A stretch of 64,000 nucleotides of DNA from Desulfosporosinus fructosivorans (GTDB lineage: Bacteria > Bacillota > Desulfitobacteriia > Desulfitobacteriales > Desulfitobacteriaceae), in NCBI RefSeq assembly GCF_004766045.1, contig NZ_SPQQ01000001.1, forward strand, positions 620,001-684,000. The letters run 5' to 3'. Shown piece after piece: positions 7,848 to 16,560 of the stretch (the first letter of the stretch is position 1; each line of letters opens with the position of its first letter). A program made the position numbers and the translations under genes. The notes below the pieces were generated by a model. It was not told the origin of the DNA. It saw only the letters and a program-made list of their open reading frames with translations, and ran no database searches.

Positions 7848-8753
7848 ATGAGAATCACTAATAGTACTATGAGTTACAACTTTCTGAGTAGCCTTAATAA
7901 ATCCCTAGAAAAGGCAAATCATATCCAGACACAACTAGCGGACGGCAAGGCCCTCCATGCCCCTTCGGATGATCCGATTAAAGTTGTGCGGAGTTTGCGT
8001 TTGAGTTCTAGTATGGAGTTGAACAATCAGTATACTCAGAATGCCCAAGATGCAATTAGTTGGATGGATTCGACAGACGATAATATGCAAGACCTGAGCG
8101 CGATTATGATTAGTATCAAGGAACAGGTTATCCAGGCCAGTAACGGGACTAATCCTGAATCTGCCGTGCAAACGATCGGGGAATCTGTTGATAATCTGAT
8201 CAATCAGATGATTAATATTGGTAACTCTCAACTGGGGGGCCGCTATATTTTCGCGGGACAGAATGACAAGACGGCCCCATTTGTCCGTGATGGTGACACT
8301 ATCACTTATAATGGTAATGATCTTAAGATTTCCATGCCGATCCACCCAGGGGAGGCAACGCCAAGTCAGGATAGTGTGAATTTGACGGGAGAGGATGTTT
8401 TCGGCGAGGACTTGGAAATATTAACCCACCTCATCGAAATAAAAGAAAAGCTCAAGTCTGGAACCACGGACGATCAGGAATGGCTTTCGACTACGGGCCT
8501 AGAGTATCTAGAGGCTGACCATGACAAGATGCTGGAGTCTCACACGAAGTTAGGGACTCGTATGGCGATGTATGAGATGGCTAAAACTATGCTGGATAAT
8601 AGCAATACAATTATTGAAGGGGATCAAGCAACCAATGATTCTATTGATGCAGCGAAAGGTATTGTGGATTATAAAAACGCTGAGAATGTCTACAAGACAG
8701 CACTTCAAATCGGGGCAAGGATTATGCCGATGTCTTTAGTAGATTTTCTATAG
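7848..8753 (+). CDS. flgL: Hook-filament junction protein FlgL (HAP3)
   Basis: A 301-residue flagellin-like protein: N-terminal MRITNSTMSYNFLSSLNKS, the middle GGRYIFAGQND signature, and a C-terminal helix (DYKNAENVYKTALQIGARIMPMSLVDFL). It forms the second ring between hook and filament, next to FlgK. A GGAGGAG site precedes the ATG, and the flgK stop is 13 nt upstream. Confidence 0.95.
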   Translation: MRITNSTMSYNFLSSLNKSLEKANHIQTQLADGKALHAPSDDPIKVVRSLRLSSSMELNNQYTQNAQDAISWMDSTDDNMQDLSAIMISIKEQVIQASNGTNPESAVQTIGESVDNLINQMINIGNSQLGGRYIFAGQNDKTAPFVRDGDTITYNGNDLKISMPIHPGEATPSQDSVNLTGEDVFGEDLEILTHLIEIKEKLKSGTTDDQEWLSTTGLEYLEADHDKMLESHTKLGTRMAMYEMAKTMLDNSNTIIEGDQATNDSIDAAKGIVDYKNAENVYKTALQIGARIMPMSLVDFL

Positions 8754-8785
8754 ATAATAGTGCATAGCGGAAGGGAGTTATTTCT

Positions 8786-9328
8786 ATGCGCCAAATCAAC
8801 ATCTCCACTCAGCCTATTCGTCTGGATTATTCTATCAATAATGCCCAGATGAATCTGCACAGCACTCAACCAAAGATCCAGTTAGAGAGGACGCCGGCGA
8901 TCGTTGAGATCAGTCAACCACGTGGGGAACTGACGATCGACCAGACTGCCTGCCGTTACGCAATCGGATTCAAGAATATCGCTGATTTTGCCCGGGATGT
9001 GGCTGCTGAGGGGCGGCAAACTGTGATGGAGACTATCGGCCGAATTGCCCAAGAAGGGGACCAAATGGCTGGGACTAGCTCGCATGTGCTTGCTAATATT
9101 GCTGCCAACTCCACCGTTTCCGCAGATGTCGAAGTTATTTATGCACATATCCCTTTGCCTGACATTAGTTATCAAGCTAATCCGGTTCAATTCAATCCCA
9201 TAGACGGGAATGTAGATTTAAACCTACACCGTGGCACCGTCCGACAAGATTACCGGCGTGGGAGCGTCGATATTCAGGTCACTCAATACCCGAGTATTGA
9301 GATATCGACCGTGGATGTCAAGGTTTGA
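8786..9328 (+). CDS. yviE: YviE family flagellar-cluster protein (DUF6470)
   Basis: A 180-residue soluble protein with the family's opening (INISTQPIRLDYSINNAQMN, then QPRGELTIDQ) and a repetitive beta-strand-rich end. It lies in the same place as Bacillus yviE, between flgL and fliW. The function is unknown; conserved position suggests a role in filament assembly or its control. There is no signal peptide. Confidence 0.8.
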   Translation: MRQINISTQPIRLDYSINNAQMNLHSTQPKIQLERTPAIVEISQPRGELTIDQTACRYAIGFKNIADFARDVAAEGRQTVMETIGRIAQEGDQMAGTSSHVLANIAANSTVSADVEVIYAHIPLPDISYQANPVQFNPIDGNVDLNLHRGTVRQDYRRGSVDIQVTQYPSIEISTVDVKV

Positions 9329-9377
9329 AGGACTTCGCCTAGGCGGTATAATAACTCCCCCAATAGGAGGCAATACT

Positions 9378-9836
9378 ATGAAAATAAAGTCAACCAGATT
9401 CGGCGAACTGGAAGTGGAGGATGAGCAACTATACAACTTCCCCCAAGGAATCCCTGGTTTCCCTGACATGAAGACTTTCGTCTTTATACCGTTTGCTGAG
9501 GAAAGTCCTTTTTCTTATCTCCAGTCCACAACAGAAGCAAATTTAACCTTCTTGTTGGCGAATCCTTTTGCGTTTTTTGAGGACTATGAATTTGTTTTGG
9601 AAGATGAAGTTGCACAGGAATTGGACCTTTCCCAAGAAAACCCGCCCCAGGTGTTTTTGATCGCTACAGTAAAAGGAAAACTGGCAGAAATGACGGTAAA
9701 CATGATGGCACCCTTAGTGATGAATGGGCTCAAACACACTGGTAGGCAGGTCATCCTAGATAAACCGGAGTATTCTATCCGGCAACCACTATTTCCTGAC
9801 GGCTTGCCGAAAGAAGCTGGCAAAGGGGGAACGTAA
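9378..9836 (+). CDS. fliW: Flagellar assembly factor FliW
   Basis: FliW binds either free flagellin or CsrA. When flagellin piles up, FliW is taken away from CsrA and flagellin translation stops. The 152-residue protein has the typical opening (TRFGELEVEDEQLYNFPQGIPGF) and the beta-barrel fold pattern. The ATG at 9378 is chosen for its AATAGGAGG site 7 nt upstream. csrA follows one base after the stop. Confidence 0.95.
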   Translation: MKIKSTRFGELEVEDEQLYNFPQGIPGFPDMKTFVFIPFAEESPFSYLQSTTEANLTFLLANPFAFFEDYEFVLEDEVAQELDLSQENPPQVFLIATVKGKLAEMTVNMMAPLVMNGLKHTGRQVILDKPEYSIRQPLFPDGLPKEAGKGGT

Positions 9837-9837
9837 T

Positions 9838-10074
9838 ATGTTGGCGCTTACCCGCAAAGTCGGCGAGCGAATCGTCATCGGGGACGACATTATAGTAACG
9901 GTAGTGAGTATCAAAGGAGATAACATCCGTATCTCTATAGAGGCACCGAAAGAGATCAAGATTTATCGTGGTGAGATCTTCGATGCCATAGCAGCAGAAA
10001 ACAAACAAGCTGCGGTTCCCAGTGATATATCGGAGTGGGATATGCTTAAGGTATTACAAATTAAGAAGAAGTAA
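9838..10074 (+). CDS. csrA: Translational regulator CsrA
   Basis: A 78-residue RNA-binding dimer opening with LALTRKVGERIVIGDDI and carrying the core RISIEAPKEIKIYR. It recognises GGA in hairpin loops near ribosome-binding sites and blocks translation; the flagellin leader at 10351-10391 carries such sites. The C-terminal extension is where FliW binds in the Bacillus system. Its last 17 nt form the left arm of the following terminator stem. Confidence 0.95.
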   Translation: MLALTRKVGERIVIGDDIIVTVVSIKGDNIRISIEAPKEIKIYRGEIFDAIAAENKQAAVPSDISEWDMLKVLQIKKK

Positions 10075-10106
10075 GCTACGTAGTGCACCTTACTTCTTCT
10101 TAATTT
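10058..10106 (+). terminator. Terminator overlapping the end of csrA
   Basis: A perfect 18-bp stem (10058-10075 with 10089-10106) and a 13-nt loop. The left arm starts inside the last codons of csrA (IKKK and stop). The T-run after the stem is short (ATTTCTG), so termination may be partial. The base of the stem could also protect the csrA 3' end. Confidence 0.6.
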
Positions 10107-10243
10107 CTGTCCGACTTGGCACACTGTTGCTTTACTTTGACTAATATTTATTTGTTTTTCGAAAATAAGGTGTAAATCGCAGTAATCCGGAGTATAAGCG
10201 ACAAAACAGGGCAATAGACGTCATAATCATACGTTAATTGTCC

Positions 10244-10271
10244 TAAGGGGAATATAGAAAACCTGCGATAT
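10244..10271 (+). promoter_or_regulatory. Sigma-28 promoter of flagellin
   Basis: TAAG (10244-10247), 16 nt, TGCGATAT (10264-10271). It matches 9 of 12 consensus positions and has the spacing used by the other sigma-28 sites here. It gives a leader of about 120 nt before the flagellin ATG. Confidence 0.65.
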
Positions 10272-10350
10272 ATAAGTATGCAAGTGTAGCAGAATATTCT
10301 TCAGCTCAACCGGCCGGAGGGTAGAGTGTCCTGTTACCAGCAAAAATTAA

Positions 10351-10375
10351 ATGCACGGGCAAGGATGCCTGGCAT
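10351..10375 (+). promoter_or_regulatory. CsrA-binding hairpin in the flagellin leader
   Basis: ATGC (10351-10354) pairs with GCAT (10372-10375), then after one bulged A, CGGGC pairs with GCCTG. The six-base loop AAGGAT is the CsrA core and fits the known preference CARGGAUG almost exactly. It lies 23 nt ahead of the start codon. Function is inferred from the CsrA family. Confidence 0.75.
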
Positions 10376-10380
10376 CAAAA

Positions 10381-10391
10381 TCAAGGAGGAA
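10381..10391 (+). promoter_or_regulatory. Flagellin Shine-Dalgarno with overlapping second CsrA site
   Basis: TCAAGGAGGAA holds a near-perfect ribosome-binding site whose CAAGGA also fits the CsrA core. Together with the upstream hairpin it gives the two-site arrangement known from Bacillus hag, where CsrA covers the ribosome-binding site. Confidence 0.6.
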
Positions 10392-10397
10392 AAAATA

Positions 10398-11591
10398 ATG
10401 ATTATTAATCACAACATGGCTTCCCTCAACACTTATAACAGGTTAAGTGCCAATAATGCTGCGTCTTCTAAATCTTTGGAAAAACTGTCTTCAGGTCTAC
10501 GCATCAACCGCGCTGGTGACGATGCCGCTGGTCTTGCAATTTCTGAAAAAATGCGTGGTCAAATCCGTGGTTTGGATCAAGCTGGTCGTAACGCTCAAGA
10601 TAGCATTTCCTTAATTCAAACTGCAGAAGGTGCATTGACTGAGTCGCACTCTATTCTCCAACGGATGCGTGAGATTGCAGTTCAATCTTCGAATGATACC
10701 AACACTGACTCCGATCGTAAAGAACTTCAAAACGAAACCACGCAGCTTATCGCTGAATTGGATCGTATTGGTAATACAACCGAGTTCAATAGCAAGAAAC
10801 TTCTTGATGGTTCTGCAGTAGGCGTGACAGAAGAAGTAGCAGGTTCCGTGAGAGTGAATAATAACTCTTCAATGACCATTAATTCCGCTTCAATGGCCGC
10901 CGCTGTTAGTGCTGCAGCAACAGGAGCAGTAAAGAATGGCGCATACATGATCGTTAAAATAGCTGAGGCAACTGCGACTACATTTAATATAAACGATTAT
11001 GAAATTATTGGTCCTGACGGCAAAACTGGCAACACAGATATCTCTGTTGCAAGCAGCATCAATATTAGCCTTACAACTGCTGTTGTAGGAGCAGCAACTG
11101 CTATTACACTTTCTGCGTCGAACTTCAAAGATATGAAAGTCGGAGAGAGCATCACCTTAGTATTTGGTGAGCAAGAAGATGCAAGCTCTACCCTTGGCGG
11201 CGCCATTATGACTCAAGTCGGTGCAAACGCAGGCCAAACTGCATTTATCTCCGTCAAAGACATGAGAGCTGAGGCTATCGGCGTAAAAGATGTTGATATT
11301 TCTACTAAATTCGGCGCTCAAACTGCAATTGAGACAGTTAACAACGCCCTCGAGAAGGTTTCTTCTCAGAGAAGTGCGTTGGGTGCTATGCAGAATCGGT
11401 TAGAACACACTATCAATAACCTAGGTGCTTCTTCAGAAAACTTAACTGCTGCCGAATCCCGTATCCGCGACGTAGACATGGCCAAAGAAATGATGAACTT
11501 CCAAAAGAACAACATCCTCTCTCAAGCTGCTACAGCGATGCTGGCTCAAGCCAACCAACAACCTCAAGGTGTTCTTCAGTTACTTCAGTAA
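10398..11591 (+). CDS. hag: Flagellin, main filament subunit
   Basis: A 397-residue flagellin. The conserved N-terminal D0/D1 part (MIINHNMASLNTYNRLS to about residue 165) includes the TLR5-type region (GLDQAGRNAQDSISLIQTAEGAL). The C-terminal D1/D0 part (about 310-397) ends ANQQPQGVLQLLQ. The middle D2 region of about 140 residues is short, Ala/Thr/Ser-rich and probably surface-exposed, a likely target for O-glycosylation by the two following glycosyltransferases. Preceded by a sigma-28 promoter and CsrA sites, followed by a strong terminator, as expected for the most abundant product of the cluster. Confidence 0.95.
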   Translation: MIINHNMASLNTYNRLSANNAASSKSLEKLSSGLRINRAGDDAAGLAISEKMRGQIRGLDQAGRNAQDSISLIQTAEGALTESHSILQRMREIAVQSSNDTNTDSDRKELQNETTQLIAELDRIGNTTEFNSKKLLDGSAVGVTEEVAGSVRVNNNSSMTINSASMAAAVSAAATGAVKNGAYMIVKIAEATATTFNINDYEIIGPDGKTGNTDISVASSINISLTTAVVGAATAITLSASNFKDMKVGESITLVFGEQEDASSTLGGAIMTQVGANAGQTAFISVKDMRAEAIGVKDVDISTKFGAQTAIETVNNALEKVSSQRSALGAMQNRLEHTINNLGASSENLTAAESRIRDVDMAKEMMNFQKNNILSQAATAMLAQANQQPQGVLQLLQ

Positions 11592-11617
11592 CAGAAGGAT
11601 CCTTCGAACTACCCGTA

Positions 11618-11660
11618 TTGTAAAAAAGAGACCGACTTCATGTCGGTCTCTTTTTTACAA
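11618..11660 (+). terminator. Flagellin terminator
   Basis: A perfect 19-bp stem (11618-11636 with 11642-11660) around a 5-nt loop, with a T-run inside the right arm. It is bidirectional in principle. It separates the very strong flagellin transcript from the glycosyltransferase genes. Confidence 0.9.
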
Positions 11661-11724
11661 AAGGCATAATAAAACATTTCATGAAGCTAGTGCGCAAAAA
11701 CGATTTAAGGGGAGCGTATATATC

Positions 11725-13809
11725 GTGAGTAAAATATTAAGTATCTGCATGATGGTCAAAAATGAGGATAAAAACTTGGAACGTTGCTTGGAGAGCTTAC
11801 GTGAGTTAAGGATGAAACTTCCATGCGAACTGATCATCGTGGATACTGGTTCTGAAGACAATACGGTAAGCATTGCCAAACGATATACAGATAAAGTCTA
11901 CCATCACCCGTGGAATAATAACTTCTCGGAAATGCGCAATATCAGCATTAGCTATGCATCTGGAGAATGGTTATTCATTATCGATGCTGATGAGGAGTTG
12001 GTGGCAGCGGAAAAACTTATACAGTTTTTTAAGAAGTCATATCCTAAATCCATCGCGGGAGGAGCTCTGCTTGTAAAAAATTTAACCGGAAATAAAGTGA
12101 ACAAAAATGTGGTCGTATTAAACTCATCTAGAGTATTTAGAAATGATGGTGCCTTTCATTATGAGGGTTCTGTTCACAATATGCCGATCATCAACGGTCA
12201 AATTCTCGAGATTCAAGCAAGCATAAATCATTATGGGTATGACTCTACGGATCAGGAGCTGATGGAACAAAAATTTGTTAGAACAAGTACCATTCTCAAA
12301 CGTGAACTAGCGAAAAATCCGGATAATATCTACTATAGGTTTCAACTATCCGTTACATATATGATGCATAAAGAGAATAATCATGCTCTTGAGGAAATTG
12401 AAAAGGCTTATCGACTGATGAAAAAAGCTAGTGACAAGAAGAAACATCTTTATGTATATTGTCAGCTTGCAAGATCCTATATGAAGATGAGCCAATATCA
12501 AAAGGTTGAAGAAACTTGCCTAGAAGGCATAGCGATCGAAGAAGAATACATTGATTTGTATTTTTATATGGCGCAGGCACAAGGAACTCATGAAAAATAT
12601 GAGCAGGCAATAGAAAATTACAGCCAATATATGAAACTCGTCGAGAATTTTGATAATTTGGCGATCAAGTTAAATCCCGTAATTAATCACTATACCTTGC
12701 CTCACATGGATGAGGCATTATACAACGTATCGGTAATGCTGTTTAAAACAGACCGATTTGAGCAGGCCTTAAATAATGTTGAAGAGCTAATTAAGGATAA
12801 TGATTCGGATGTAAATTTGATTGTGCGAGCAATTCCCATACTTGTAGATGCATGTTTCACAACACAAAATTTCATTCGATTAAGGGATATACTATTAGGG
12901 GATTTACAAGCTAGAGGGTTGACACTTGTTGAACAAGCTTTGCAGCGAATCGAACAAGACCGAAAGAAATTAGACAAAATAGTGGAGAAGAATTTCTTCC
13001 AAGTGTTTGCAAGTTTTGGGGACAAATATGGGATATTAAATAAAATACGCATAATGAACAACACTGGAGATACTGAATTAGCTGATGCGATTTCTAAATT
13101 TAGCAACGCAAATGATTTTAACTCTTTACCAGACTATTACGGAGACCTGATATATAATTTGATTAGACTAGGAAGACCTGAAGAGGTGTTGGGGAATCTA
13201 ACAGAACTAAATGCCGTAAGATATTTAAAATACTTATCTGATGAATATGGCGCAACAGTTAATGATGCAATTCTTCTTTATTGCGGAGAGGATTTAGAAA
13301 GTGATTTTAAGAAGTTGCGCAGTAAAAAAATGTTACTGAAATACGTGCTCTTTTCGGAGGAATGTTCTGATGAAAGCTATCTTTCGACTTTCCAAAAGTA
13401 TTTGACGAGTGGAACCACCTATATGCAAAAAATTTATACTCCACTTGTATTAGATCAGGAACTGATTCATGATGTGAAATCTGTAGAAGAAGCATTTTTG
13501 CTATATATGCTAAATGCTAGGTCATACAAGCATGGTGAAAGCGGCTACGTCCAGTATCTAAAGAAAGCTGTCACTATCTTCCCTGAAATGAATAAAGGAA
13601 TCAAACTGCTGCTTCAAGAGATTGAAGAACCAGCAAATAACGCGGCGAAAGAAATGACTGATTTGAGAGGAGAATTGATCCAACATATTCAGACATTGCT
13701 TGACACCGGCGAATATGCTTCAGCAAAAAATATATTAGAGGAATACGAACAAATCTGTGGAGCAGATGCTGATTCATTGACGCTTAAGTCTCAAGCGATG
13801 TTGCATTAG
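11725..13809 (+). CDS. Family 2 glycosyltransferase with TPR domain, probable flagellin glycosylation
   Basis: A 694-residue protein. Residues 3-220 are a GT-A domain: SICMMVKNEDKNLERCLESL, the strand LIIVDTGSEDNT and the metal-binding FIIDADEE (DxD-like). Residues 240-360 look like TPR helices (KAYRLMKKA, QLARSYMKMSQYQKVEETCLEG). The rest is helical and unassigned. The GTG at 11725 follows a GGGGAGCG site; longer in-frame starts would overlap flagellin. Its place between hag and fliD suggests it decorates flagellin. The base composition is AT-richer than the surrounding flagellar genes, hinting at transfer. The last 45 residues resemble the first 50 of the next protein. Confidence 0.85.
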   Translation: MSKILSICMMVKNEDKNLERCLESLRELRMKLPCELIIVDTGSEDNTVSIAKRYTDKVYHHPWNNNFSEMRNISISYASGEWLFIIDADEELVAAEKLIQFFKKSYPKSIAGGALLVKNLTGNKVNKNVVVLNSSRVFRNDGAFHYEGSVHNMPIINGQILEIQASINHYGYDSTDQELMEQKFVRTSTILKRELAKNPDNIYYRFQLSVTYMMHKENNHALEEIEKAYRLMKKASDKKKHLYVYCQLARSYMKMSQYQKVEETCLEGIAIEEEYIDLYFYMAQAQGTHEKYEQAIENYSQYMKLVENFDNLAIKLNPVINHYTLPHMDEALYNVSVMLFKTDRFEQALNNVEELIKDNDSDVNLIVRAIPILVDACFTTQNFIRLRDILLGDLQARGLTLVEQALQRIEQDRKKLDKIVEKNFFQVFASFGDKYGILNKIRIMNNTGDTELADAISKFSNANDFNSLPDYYGDLIYNLIRLGRPEEVLGNLTELNAVRYLKYLSDEYGATVNDAILLYCGEDLESDFKKLRSKKMLLKYVLFSEECSDESYLSTFQKYLTSGTTYMQKIYTPLVLDQELIHDVKSVEEAFLLYMLNARSYKHGESGYVQYLKKAVTIFPEMNKGIKLLLQEIEEPANNAAKEMTDLRGELIQHIQTLLDTGEYASAKNILEEYEQICGADADSLTLKSQAMLH

Positions 13810-13853
13810 GTTAACACTGATTTTCTCTAGAATTGTGCAGAGGAGTAACTCGA

Positions 13854-16178
13854 ATGAGTAATAATTGTCAGCAGTACAGTGCTATAAAAGAAAATATTCA
13901 GAAATTGATTGAACAAGGAAAAACGGAAGCTGCAGAAGCAATTCTCTGTGAATATGAAGGAATTAATCCTGAAGATGCGGATATTTATAGTTTGAGGGCA
14001 TCAATTTTATTATCAGAGAGTAAAGTTGATGAAGCCATTGCGTTGCTGGATTCTGTCGTAGGTAAATATCCGTTCAATTTCGACCTCTTATATAATCTGG
14101 GGTTTATAACCGAACAATCAGGGCGAAACCAGGAAGCGTTGAAATGGTACCGGGAAGCACAGAGCTTATCAAAGCCAGAGCATGAAACGTTATTGGCGGA
14201 AGCCTTGATTAGATTAGGAAACAATGCAACCCACTTTAAAGCGGGAAATCAAAAGAAGTTGGCAGTATTTGTAAAACAAGGTCTAGACAGTTTTCTAGGT
14301 GACATTATAAAGTCGCTATCATCCGAATATGTTATCAAGAAAATAATTGTAACTAACACAAAACAAGTAGACGAGGGGATGGAATGGGCGGATATATGTT
14401 GGTTTGAGTGGTGCGATGAGCTCATTGTACATGGGAGCAAGTCCCCGCTGGCAGCAACAAAATATATTATCTGCCGACTTCATCGCTATGAAGTTTTTAC
14501 GATATATCCAAGCCAAGTGAGCTGGCATAATGTAAACAAATTGATTGTCGTCACAAGTCACTTAGTACAATTGCTGAAAATGTCGATACCAGATATATGT
14601 GAGCGTGTTACGGTCGTAACCGTTAATAACGGAGTTAACTTGGAAGAATTCCCGTTCTGTGAGCGTAAATCTGGTTTTAATATAGCTTATATCGGATATC
14701 TCCATTTGCGGAAAAACCCTATCCTCTTATTACAAATTATGAAGATGTTAGTAAACCTTAATCCACTTTATAAGCTCCATGTTGCTGGCGTTTTCCAAGA
14801 TGATCTTACCCGAATATATTGGAATTATCAGGTGCAAGAACTTGAGCTGCAAAAAAACATTCTCTTTGACGGTTGGCAAGACGATGTTGGTGAATGGTTG
14901 AAGGATAAAGAATATGTGATTTCAACTAGTATCCATGAAAGCTTTGGATATGGCATCGCCGAGGCTATGGCGCGAGGAATAAAACCCATTATTCATAATT
15001 TCCCGTACGCAAAGGAAATTTGGCATGAGCAATATTTATTTAACACTGCTCAAGAAGCAATTGAGATGATTACGGCCGATTCTTATCAATCGGAAATGTA
15101 TCGACAGTATATAGAAGAAAACTATTCTCTAACTAGGCAGATTGATGCAATTAAAGAAATACTAGGGCATGTCGGAAGTAATAGTCGTACAATGAACAAT
15201 TTGGATACAGTGATCTCTGCGACCCAGGACTTTTTCCTTCATTCTCCTCAAGAATTGATGGAATATGATTGGAAGAAGGCGAAGATTCAGATCGGAAAGC
15301 GGGAGAGGATGCAGGGCGGGAAAGAACTATTTGAGTACATTCTTATCAATTCAAAGAAAAAGAACTTAATCTTAACAGGGATCATATACAGTCACTCGAC
15401 CAAAGAGTGGAGTTTTCCAAATATTGTAGACGCTTCCTTGTATCTTGAAAAAATTAGATATTTCGCCGAACAGATGTTGAATTATAAAGACATTGTTTAT
15501 AACAATAACATTGCTGGTTTTGTGTTTGACCGGGCTTTAGCCCAGGATATCCAGCACAATCAGTTAGCATATTTGTGGGAAAGAGCTATACCCGCAACTC
15601 AATTTATGCCCTTGATAGGATATTATCAGATTGCCAATCGTTATAGATTTATTAAAAGGTATCTGAATCCAAAAGATGTAGTTTTAGATGCTGCTGCTGG
15701 ATATGGCTATGGCACGGCTTTTTTGAGTGATTATTGTAAGAGAATCTACGGCTTAGATATTGCCTTGGATAATATTAAATTTGCTAATAATTCATTCGTT
15801 AGAGATAACTTATCATTTATGGAGGGGAACGTGACATCTTTGCCGTTCCCTGAGGACTTATTTGATACCTATATTTCATTTGAAACAATTGAGCATCTAT
15901 TAGATAGTGACGTTAGCCTTTATCTCGAAGAAGTTTTAAAGGTGATAAAGCCTAACGGTTTATTTATTGTTTCTACTCCCAACAGAGAGATGCGGATGCA
16001 CATCAATAACCCATACCACATTCGCGAATATACCTTTGTAGAAATCAACAATATACTTAGCGTATTTTTCAGAAACATTGAGTATCATTCTGTTGTCGGG
16101 TTAGAGGTGCGCGAAGGAATAGATAAACGGGCAAGTAATATTATTGCAATTTGCCATAATCGTATAGAGGGAACTTAA
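13854..16178 (+). CDS. TPR / GT4 glycosyltransferase / methyltransferase fusion
   Basis: A 774-residue three-part protein. Residues 1-110 form TPR-like helices. About 130-450 is a GT-B glycosyltransferase with the family 4 motifs NNGVNLEEFP, AYIGYLHLRKNP and the donor-site segment STSIHESFGYGIAEAMARG. The C-terminal 200 residues are a class I SAM methyltransferase (VVLDAAAGYGYGTAFLSDY, the acidic GLDIA strand, then SFETIEHL and STPN). It could add a sugar and then methylate the glycan, which is known for flagellin glycans. The ATG at 13854 has an AGAGGAG site. It lies 44 nt after the previous glycosyltransferase, so they likely form a pair. Confidence 0.85.
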   Translation: MSNNCQQYSAIKENIQKLIEQGKTEAAEAILCEYEGINPEDADIYSLRASILLSESKVDEAIALLDSVVGKYPFNFDLLYNLGFITEQSGRNQEALKWYREAQSLSKPEHETLLAEALIRLGNNATHFKAGNQKKLAVFVKQGLDSFLGDIIKSLSSEYVIKKIIVTNTKQVDEGMEWADICWFEWCDELIVHGSKSPLAATKYIICRLHRYEVFTIYPSQVSWHNVNKLIVVTSHLVQLLKMSIPDICERVTVVTVNNGVNLEEFPFCERKSGFNIAYIGYLHLRKNPILLLQIMKMLVNLNPLYKLHVAGVFQDDLTRIYWNYQVQELELQKNILFDGWQDDVGEWLKDKEYVISTSIHESFGYGIAEAMARGIKPIIHNFPYAKEIWHEQYLFNTAQEAIEMITADSYQSEMYRQYIEENYSLTRQIDAIKEILGHVGSNSRTMNNLDTVISATQDFFLHSPQELMEYDWKKAKIQIGKRERMQGGKELFEYILINSKKKNLILTGIIYSHSTKEWSFPNIVDASLYLEKIRYFAEQMLNYKDIVYNNNIAGFVFDRALAQDIQHNQLAYLWERAIPATQFMPLIGYYQIANRYRFIKRYLNPKDVVLDAAAGYGYGTAFLSDYCKRIYGLDIALDNIKFANNSFVRDNLSFMEGNVTSLPFPEDLFDTYISFETIEHLLDSDVSLYLEEVLKVIKPNGLFIVSTPNREMRMHINNPYHIREYTFVEINNILSVFFRNIEYHSVVGLEVREGIDKRASNIIAICHNRIEGT

Positions 16179-16560
16179 CACTAAAGTTGGGGTTAGGATT
16201 GACTTAAAAACTTATTGTAGTAAGTTTAGATCAATGCCTATTTGTTGATCAATTAATTTGGACAAAAATTCATTGTTAGAATAGGTCTTTAAGAGTTCGA
16301 TCTTCAGGAACTGCTTAGTGCTACCATTCTGGGGGTTCTCTCTCGGATACAAGCAGGTTGCGGACCTGGTTGGAAGGGTGATTAACGTTTTACAATAGAA
16401 CGTCTCTCGAGGCTTATAAGTCGTCCAGTATGTATGTATATCCTTGTAAACCTATGTTTGATATAAAAGACTATTCACTCGAATTATCTACATAGGCTTG
16501 AGATTAACGCTCAACTTGACAGATTGACGCTTTCAATCCATTGAAAATGAGGTGAATCGA
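16179..16560 (+). other. Non-coding gap of 382 bases before the flagellin-peptidase remnant
   Basis: No gene, terminator or sigma-28 site was recognised. A short inverted repeat AAACTTA-ttgtag-TAAGTTT lies near 16209-16228 without a T-run. The AT-rich stretch 16400-16500 has TATAAA-like boxes but no convincing promoter pair. The gap may contain decayed sequence from rearrangement of this locus. Confidence 0.5.

Noticed and set aside
16179..16560. Riboswitch or decayed gene before the flagellin-peptidase
   Set aside because: No consistent reading frame, known riboswitch core or terminator seen.
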